From NCBI GenBank assembly GCA_003695505.1, contig RFIY01000277.1, positions 1-5,376 of the forward strand: 5,376 bases of DNA, given 5' to 3'. This document shows positions 1 to 3,213 of the stretch, one piece after another (position 1 is the stretch's first letter; every line of letters begins with the position of its first letter). The notes below the pieces were generated by a model. The model saw nothing but the letters and a program-made list of their open reading frames with translations. It did no database searches and was not told where the DNA came from. Origin of the DNA: Candidatus Dadabacteria bacterium (GTDB lineage Bacteria > J088). The translations under genes and the position numbers were made by a program.

Positions 1-69
1 GCCCTCGACTGGGCCGCGCTGCTGGCGTTTCTCGACGAACAGGATCGTGATTCACGCGGATCGGTCTGA
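1..69 (+). CDS. C-terminal end of an unidentified upstream gene (partial)
   Basis: Frame 1 is open from the window edge to a TGA at 67-69 and gives 22 residues, ALDWAALLAFLDEQDRDSRGSV. The first half looks like an amphipathic helix with leucines and alanines (WAALLAFL), followed by a charged tail, a normal look for a protein end. It overlaps the GTG start of the next gene by 23 bases, so the two are probably in one operon and translationally coupled. The piece is too short to assign a family. That this is the real coding frame is inferred from its composition and from the overlap; the frame of the next gene is also open to the window edge but has no start codon before position 47. Confidence 0.5.
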   Translation, partial: ALDWAALLAFLDEQDRDSRGSV

Positions 70-469
70 CAGACCGCTGTTCGCCTACGGTTCGCTGCGC
101 CGTGGCGGTGGTGCGGACCAGCGCCTCCTGCGCGAAGCCAGATGGCTCGGCACGGCGACGGTTGTCGGCCGGCTGTACCACGATGGCCACTACCCCGCGC
201 TGATCCCGGATCCCGCGGGCACACCGGTAATCGGAGATCTCTGGGACGTTCCGTCTCACTGCTGGCCTGCACTCGATGCCTGGGAAGGCTGCGGCGCCAC
301 CGACCCGCAACCTCACCCATATCGGCGCGCCACGCTGCACGCTCGGATCGACGCCAGTCCGGTCGAGGCGCAGGCCTACGTCTGGAGCGGACCGATCAAT
401 GACTTGCACCTGATCGGCTGCGGCGACTGGCTTGCCTGGCGCGGTGTTGCAGCACCGACACCATCCTGA
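47..469 (+). CDS. Gamma-glutamylcyclotransferase-like (AIG2/GGCT fold) protein
   Basis: A 140-residue protein with the hallmarks of the gamma-glutamylcyclotransferase-like superfamily. The N-terminal strand and substrate loop FAYGSLRRG (12-20) matches the family YGSL motif. LDAWEGC (76-82) carries Glu80, the position of the family's catalytic acid, and PYRR (91-94) matches the usual Y-x-R that follows. Members release 5-oxoproline from gamma-glutamyl dipeptides or gamma-glutamylamines. Which substrate this one uses cannot be read from sequence, and some bacterial members have no known activity. The length is typical and the protein should be cytosolic, as there is no signal peptide. GTG at 47 is the only start that places YGSL near the N-terminus as in homologues. 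Its AGGA (41-44) is only 2 bases away, so translation probably depends on coupling to the overlapping upstream gene. The stop codon at 467-469 lies in the loop of an 11-bp hairpin. Confidence 0.85.
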   Translation: MIHADRSDRPLFAYGSLRRGGGADQRLLREARWLGTATVVGRLYHDGHYPALIPDPAGTPVIGDLWDVPSHCWPALDAWEGCGATDPQPHPYRRATLHARIDASPVEAQAYVWSGPINDLHLIGCGDWLAWRGVAAPTPS

Positions 470-492
470 GGGTGTCGGTGCGACACCGTCGC
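442..492 (+). promoter_or_regulatory. Cluster of competing hairpins over the stop codon of the GGCT-like gene
   Basis: Arm A (452-462, GCACCGACACC) pairs perfectly over 11 bp with arm B (471-481, GGTGTCGGTGC), leaving an 8-base loop that contains the TGA stop. Arm B also pairs over 7 bp with arm C (481-487, CGACACC) around a GTG loop, so the two folds exclude each other. Smaller alternatives exist: CGGTG 442-446 with CACCG 453-457, and GCGAC 480-484 with GTCGC 488-492. No run of T follows, so it is not a canonical intrinsic terminator. It could be a weak or Rho-assisted terminator, a 3'-end stabiliser, or an attenuator-like switch in which a terminating ribosome covers arm A. The pairing is seen directly; the function is inference. 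Confidence 0.5.
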
Positions 493-569
493 AGCTTTGC
501 AACATTTCAGCCCCGTTGATCTGGCACCCGCGTTGCAGCTTGCGGCGGAACGCACCACAACCGAACGAC

Positions 570-576
570 AAAGGAG
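570..576 (+). promoter_or_regulatory. Ribosome binding site for the small exported protein
   Basis: AAAGGAG (570-576) is a strong Shine-Dalgarno match. It lies 4 bases before ATG 581 and 7 bases before ATG 584. The spacing favours the second ATG, although both are in frame and differ by one methionine. The site fixes the start here and rules out the longer open frame beginning at 497. Confidence 0.75.
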
Positions 577-580
577 TCTG

Positions 581-844
581 ATGATGAAGTCCGTACTCGC
601 AGCAATCGCCGCAGCCACCCTCTGCACCACCCCTGCGCTCGCCGCATCCGCCGTCGCGCAACAGCCGACCGAGCGTATCGCGCAGCCGGTCGAGCGCGCG
701 GGCAAACTCGAAGGCACCGCGCACCAGGGCAAACGTTGCACGTTCAGCAAGAAAGAAGCGATCGTGGTCGGCGTCGCCTGGTTTCTCGGCGGCATTCCGG
801 GAGCCGTGCTGACGCCGATCGCCTGCAAGCGCGATCTGCTCTGA
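581..844 (+). CDS. Small exported protein of unknown function, two mature cysteines
   Basis: An 87-residue protein (86 if it starts at ATG 584). Residues 1-21 look like a Sec signal peptide: MMK, a hydrophobic core rich in Ala and Leu, then TPALA with a probable cleavage before Ala22 (ASA-V at 24 is the alternative). Cys15 in the core is not followed by a lipobox, so a lipoprotein is unlikely. The mature part of about 65 residues has a polar first half (QQPTERIAQPVERAGK), Cys53, then a glycine-rich hydrophobic stretch, AIVVGVAWFLGGIPGAVLTP (60-79), ending at Cys82-Lys-Arg. The two cysteines bracket the hydrophobic segment and could form a periplasmic disulfide; alternatively the segment could insert in a membrane. 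I do not recognise the family. The gene is probably monocistronic: 111 bases with competing hairpins precede it and a UUCG hairpin follows. No convincing promoter pair was found between 470 and 570. Confidence 0.75.
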   Translation: MMKSVLAAIAAATLCTTPALAASAVAQQPTERIAQPVERAGKLEGTAHQGKRCTFSKKEAIVVGVAWFLGGIPGAVLTPIACKRDLL

Positions 845-858
845 GGTACCGTCCTGAC

Positions 859-876
859 CGGCGCCTTCGGGCGTCG
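859..876. terminator. UUCG-loop hairpin between convergent genes
   Basis: CGGCGCC (859-865) pairs with GGCGTCG (870-876) over 7 bp, including one G-U pair, around a TTCG tetraloop closed by C-G. This is an exceptionally stable hairpin type, common in intrinsic terminators. It lies 14 bases after the plus-strand stop at 842-844 and directly after the minus-strand stop (complement of 878-880), so it could serve both genes. Neither side has a clear T tract, so termination efficiency is uncertain. Confidence 0.5.
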
Positions 877-877
877 C

Positions 878-1240
878 TCAGCGCTCCCCCTTCAGACCGT
901 CCAGCACACGCAACACTGCGTCCCTGACCGTATCGGGGATCGATGTTGCCGCGTCGCGAAAACGAGCGGCAAGTTCGGCGGGCGAGACATCGCCCGCCTC
1001 GGTCAGCACGGGCGAGCGCTGCTCGAACGGGTGGGCTTCGCCGGTGTCGACCCGCCGGATCCAGACACCCTCACTGCGATCCCAGGTCAACGCCGTTTCG
1101 TCTGCCTGCTTGTCGAAGCAAAGCTGGAATCCGACGATCGTTCGACCTTCATAAAATACGAACAGATCGAAGTCCTCGTCCGAGAACCAGCGCCGACGCG
1201 GTTCCCCGTGCAGTTGCCGTACCGGACGTTCCTGTAACAC
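878..1240 (-). CDS. Uncharacterised conserved protein (RRRWFSDEDFDLFVFY / FQLCFDK type)
   Basis: A 120-residue, probably cytosolic protein without signal peptide or membrane segment. It carries the pattern RRRWFSDEDFDLFVFY (15-30), then GFQLCFDK (37-44), ALTW (50-53), a VDTGE turn (65-69) and SPVLTEAGDV (75-84), ending in an alpha-helical tail (PAELAARF...LRVLDGLKGER). From memory this pattern belongs to a family of short uncharacterised proteobacterial proteins; I cannot give a domain name or function. The alternating hydrophobic strands suggest a compact beta-rich domain. Start: GTG (complement of 1238-1240) is the only usable upstream start, because an in-frame TGA lies two codons before it; the Shine-Dalgarno match is poor. 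It lies 77 bases downstream of fcl on the same strand with no obvious terminator between, so co-transcription is possible. A functional link to fucose synthesis is not implied. Confidence 0.75.
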   Translation of the reverse strand: MLQERPVRQLHGEPRRRWFSDEDFDLFVFYEGRTIVGFQLCFDKQADETALTWDRSEGVWIRRVDTGEAHPFEQRSPVLTEAGDVSPAELAARFRDAATSIPDTVRDAVLRVLDGLKGER

Positions 1241-1317
1241 GGGTCAGAAATCCCGCAAGGCGACGATGGCCGCCGGGCTTGCAACAAGGTCTCGCGGCGC
1301 ATGTGTACCCCGCGCGT

Positions 1318-2274
1318 TCATTTGCGCCCCGTTTCGCGGCGATAATCCTCGATCGTCCGGGCAATGCCTTCGCGCAACGGAATGCGCGGCGTCCAGCCCA
1401 GCTCCTGAAGCCGCGACACGTCGAGCAACTTGCGCGGCGTCCCGTCCGGGCGGTCTGTATCCCAATGGATCTCGCCACGATGCCCGACGAGCTCCTGCAC
1501 CAGCAGCGCCAGCTCGGCAATCGGCAGATCTCTGCCCCAGCCAACGTTATACAGCTCATGGGTGAGGCGCTCGATTGGTTGCCGCAACAGGAACAGGCAG
1601 GCGTCCGCCAGGTCATCAGCATGCAGAAACTCACGCCGTGGCCTGCCGCTACCCCACAGCGTAACCGGCGCGTTGCCGGCAACGCGCGCTTCCTCGAATT
1701 TGCGGATCAGCGCCGGCAACACATGAGCCGATTCGAGATCGTAATTGTCGCCCGGTCCATACAAATTGGTCGGCATGATCGACAACATCTCGTATCCATA
1801 CTGACGGCGGTAGTACTGGCATAGCCGCACGCCTGCAATCTTGGCGATCGCATAGCCTTCATTGGTTGGTTCCAGTGGACCGGTCAGGAGATACGATTCC
1901 CGAACCGGTTGCGGGCACTCGCGAGGATAGATACAGGAGCTGCCGAGGAACAGCAGACGATCGACGCCGGCTTCTGCGCAGCTTCGAATCACATTGATCT
2001 CGATCAGCGCATTCTCGACGAGGAACTCGACCGGATGCGCCGCATTCGCGGCAATGCCGCCGACGCGCGCGGCTGCGAGGACCACGATCTGCGGCCGATG
2101 CTCGGCAACCCACGCCTCGACGTCGGCCTGGCGTGTCAGATCCAGCTCGTCTCTCGACACCAGCAACAGGTTGTCGAACCCCGCCCCGCGCAATGCGCGG
2201 ACGATCGCCGAGCCGACCATGCCGCGATGGCCCGGCACCCAGATGCGTGTCTGCGAATTGTTCAGTGCGCTCAT
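1318..2274 (-). CDS. fcl: GDP-L-fucose synthase
   Basis: A 318-residue cytosolic enzyme of the extended short-chain dehydrogenase (epimerase) family. It converts GDP-4-keto-6-deoxy-D-mannose to GDP-L-fucose with NADPH by 3,5-epimerisation and reduction, the step after Gmd in making fucose for surface glycans. The N-terminal Rossmann motif is GHRGMVG (15-21). The catalytic set is complete: Ser112 and Cys114 in SSCIYP, Tyr141 and Lys145 in YAIAK, and His184 in SAHVLPALI. These sit five residues later than the E. coli enzyme's Ser107, Cys109, Tyr136, Lys140 and His179. PTNLYGPGDNYD (168-179) and RREFLHADDLADA are also typical. Length is normal for the family. The ATG start (complement of 2272-2274) has AGGA 9 bases upstream (complement of 2284-2287). 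It reads divergently from the thioesterase gene. No gmd or glycosyltransferase gene is visible, so its partners must lie elsewhere. Confidence 0.96.
   Translation of the reverse strand: MSALNNSQTRIWVPGHRGMVGSAIVRALRGAGFDNLLLVSRDELDLTRQADVEAWVAEHRPQIVVLAAARVGGIAANAAHPVEFLVENALIEINVIRSCAEAGVDRLLFLGSSCIYPRECPQPVRESYLLTGPLEPTNEGYAIAKIAGVRLCQYYRRQYGYEMLSIMPTNLYGPGDNYDLESAHVLPALIRKFEEARVAGNAPVTLWGSGRPRREFLHADDLADACLFLLRQPIERLTHELYNVGWGRDLPIAELALLVQELVGHRGEIHWDTDRPDGTPRKLLDVSRLQELGWTPRIPLREGIARTIEDYRRETGRK
1668..1687. repeat. Perfect 20-bp palindrome inside fcl
   Basis: GCGCGTTGCCGGCAACGCGC reads the same on both strands, with no central spacer, and stops at a G/G mismatch on either side (1667 and 1688). 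It encodes part of ARVAGNAP in the non-catalytic middle of the fucose synthase. It may be chance in GC-rich coding DNA or a protein-binding site. Only one copy was noticed in the window. Confidence 0.6.
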
Positions 2275-2366
2275 CGCGACCAGTCCTGTTTCGTGTTGCG
2301 CAATGGCACCGGTTCATGACAATCAGGGTTATCATATCGTCTGAAACGCACCAAAAGGAAATACCG
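2275..2366. promoter_or_regulatory. Divergent intergenic region with overlapping -10-like hexamers
   Basis: The 92 bases between the divergent fcl and thioesterase starts are more AT-rich than their surroundings and should hold both promoters. TATCAT (2330-2335) matches five of six -10 bases for the plus strand and sits about 30 bases before the thioesterase start. Its complement offers TATGAT (complement of 2331-2336) for the minus strand. Neither has a good -35 hexamer at 16-18 bases, so the assignment is weak. AAAAGGA (2353-2359), 7 bases before ATG 2367, is a good ribosome binding site for the thioesterase. AGGA (complement of 2284-2287) serves fcl. Confidence 0.3.
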
Positions 2367-2810
2367 ATGTCCTCGCAGACACATTACACATCTCTGGCGC
2401 GGATGTATCTGGCCGCTCCGATCAACCAGATCTACGTCCCGACGATCGAGATCAGCGAAGGGCGCGCCGAAATTTCGATCGAGGCAGACGAACGGTTTTT
2501 TCACTCGGCCGGTGCATTACACGGATCGGTCTATTTCAAATTGCTCGACGACGCGGCGTTCTTTGCTGCAAACTCCCTGGAACTCGAAACATTTGTGCTG
2601 ACCGCCTCGTTCACGACGTATTTGCTGCGCCCGATCACCGGTGGGCGCATCCGCGCCGTTGGCATGGTCCAGTCCCGCACTCGCAATCAGTTCCTGGCCG
2701 AAGCGGTGCTGTATGATGCGGAAGGACACGAAGCGGGCCGCGGGAACGGCCTGTTCGCGAAAGGCCGCATGCCGCTCGTGGATGCGCTGGGCTATGCCGG
2801 AACAGACTGA
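2367..2810 (+). CDS. PaaI-family hotdog-fold thioesterase
   Basis: A 147-residue protein with the hotdog thioesterase pattern. After an N-terminal helix and strand (PTIEISEGRAEISIEADERFFHSAGA) comes HGSVYFKLLDDAAFFAANS (52-70), the central helix with the family's His-Gly turn and acidic residues Asp61/Asp62, where PaaI-type enzymes keep their catalytic acid. Strands TASFTTYLLRPIT, GRIRAVGMVQSRTRNQFLAEAVLYDAEG and GRGNGLFAKG follow in the usual order. Such enzymes hydrolyse acyl-CoA thioesters in the cytosol, usually as dimers or tetramers; the acyl group cannot be told from sequence. The third residue of the turn is Ser rather than the commoner Gly, a mild variation. ATG 2367 is chosen because AAAAGGA precedes it by 7 bases; the longer frame back to 2133 runs antisense into fcl. 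Its last 17 bases overlap the start of the membrane-protein gene, so the pair is probably coupled. Confidence 0.88.
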   Translation: MSSQTHYTSLARMYLAAPINQIYVPTIEISEGRAEISIEADERFFHSAGALHGSVYFKLLDDAAFFAANSLELETFVLTASFTTYLLRPITGGRIRAVGMVQSRTRNQFLAEAVLYDAEGHEAGRGNGLFAKGRMPLVDALGYAGTD

Positions 2811-3201
2811 ACCCACCGCCGGGCAACTGATGGCCGCCGCGGGGCTCGCGGCCGTTGCGACGCCGCTGTTCTGGACCTGGACGATCGGCTTTGCGCTCGT
2901 GGCCGCCAGGCTGCACGGACTGCTCGCGCGCCTGCCCCGCGCGACCGATCTCGCCATGCAGCTCGGGCTGCCCGGCATGGCCGGCCACCCGACGCGGACG
3001 ATGAGCTGGCCCCTGGGGGCGGCGATTGGCTGCGCGGTGCTTGGCCTGCTGACAACCGCACTGACGGTGCGGGCGCTGACGATTTCTCACAGCCCGAATC
3101 TGCCGTTGCCGCGCCTTCGCCTGGTGACCGCCATCGGTTTCGCGGCCGGCCTGCTGCTCGCGTCGGATACGATCAGCGCGCTGCTGGCCCTGATTCCTTG
3201 A
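2794..3201 (+). CDS. Small membrane protein of unknown function, about three transmembrane helices
   Basis: A 135-residue, very hydrophobic protein. Likely membrane segments are at residues 14-38 (AAAGLAAVATPLFWTWTIGFALVAA), 73-95 (PLGAAIGCAVLGLLTTALTVRAL) and 110-134 (LVTAIGFAAGLLLASDTISALLALI). The loop 39-72 is amphipathic with basic residues (RLHGLLARLPRATD) and the loop 96-109 also carries basic residues (PRLRL). I do not recognise a family or catalytic motif, so its role is unknown. ATG 2794 lies inside the end of the thioesterase gene in another frame, giving a 17-base overlap; no strong Shine-Dalgarno site is visible, consistent with coupling by re-initiation. Met13 (ATG 2830) is an alternative start that would still keep the first helix. 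The gene converges on the TIG-domain gene, with 12 bases between stops, so the transcripts may run into each other. Confidence 0.75.
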   Translation: MPEQTEPTAGQLMAAAGLAAVATPLFWTWTIGFALVAARLHGLLARLPRATDLAMQLGLPGMAGHPTRTMSWPLGAAIGCAVLGLLTTALTVRALTISHSPNLPLPRLRLVTAIGFAAGLLLASDTISALLALIP

Positions 3202-3213
3202 CCCGCGGGCGGA

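Noticed and set aside
497-580. An upstream in-frame start for the small exported protein
   Set aside because: Using it would bury the signal peptide and ignore the strong AAAGGAG at 570-576.
376-828. A 150-codon minus-strand open frame over the small exported protein
   Set aside because: It mirrors the exported gene, crosses the hairpin region, and its product resembles no protein family. The plus-strand frame has a Shine-Dalgarno site and signal peptide.
943-1824. A 293-codon plus-strand open frame antisense to fcl and the small downstream gene
   Set aside because: Its product is arginine/proline-rich and low in motif content, and it spans two well-supported genes on the other strand. Long antisense frames are expected in GC-rich coding DNA.
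1844-1851. GCGATCGC, the cyanobacterial HIP1 octamer
   Set aside because: Noticed once only, within the conserved fcl coding sequence. HIP1 would recur many times in a cyanobacterial window of this size.
2133-2366. N-terminal extension of the thioesterase in the same frame
   Set aside because: It runs antisense into fcl, and the hotdog domain starts properly at ATG 2367 behind AAAAGGA.
2517-2978. A minus-strand open frame of 153 codons across the thioesterase and membrane protein genes
   Set aside because: A shadow of two better supported genes, with no ribosome binding site or recognisable domain.
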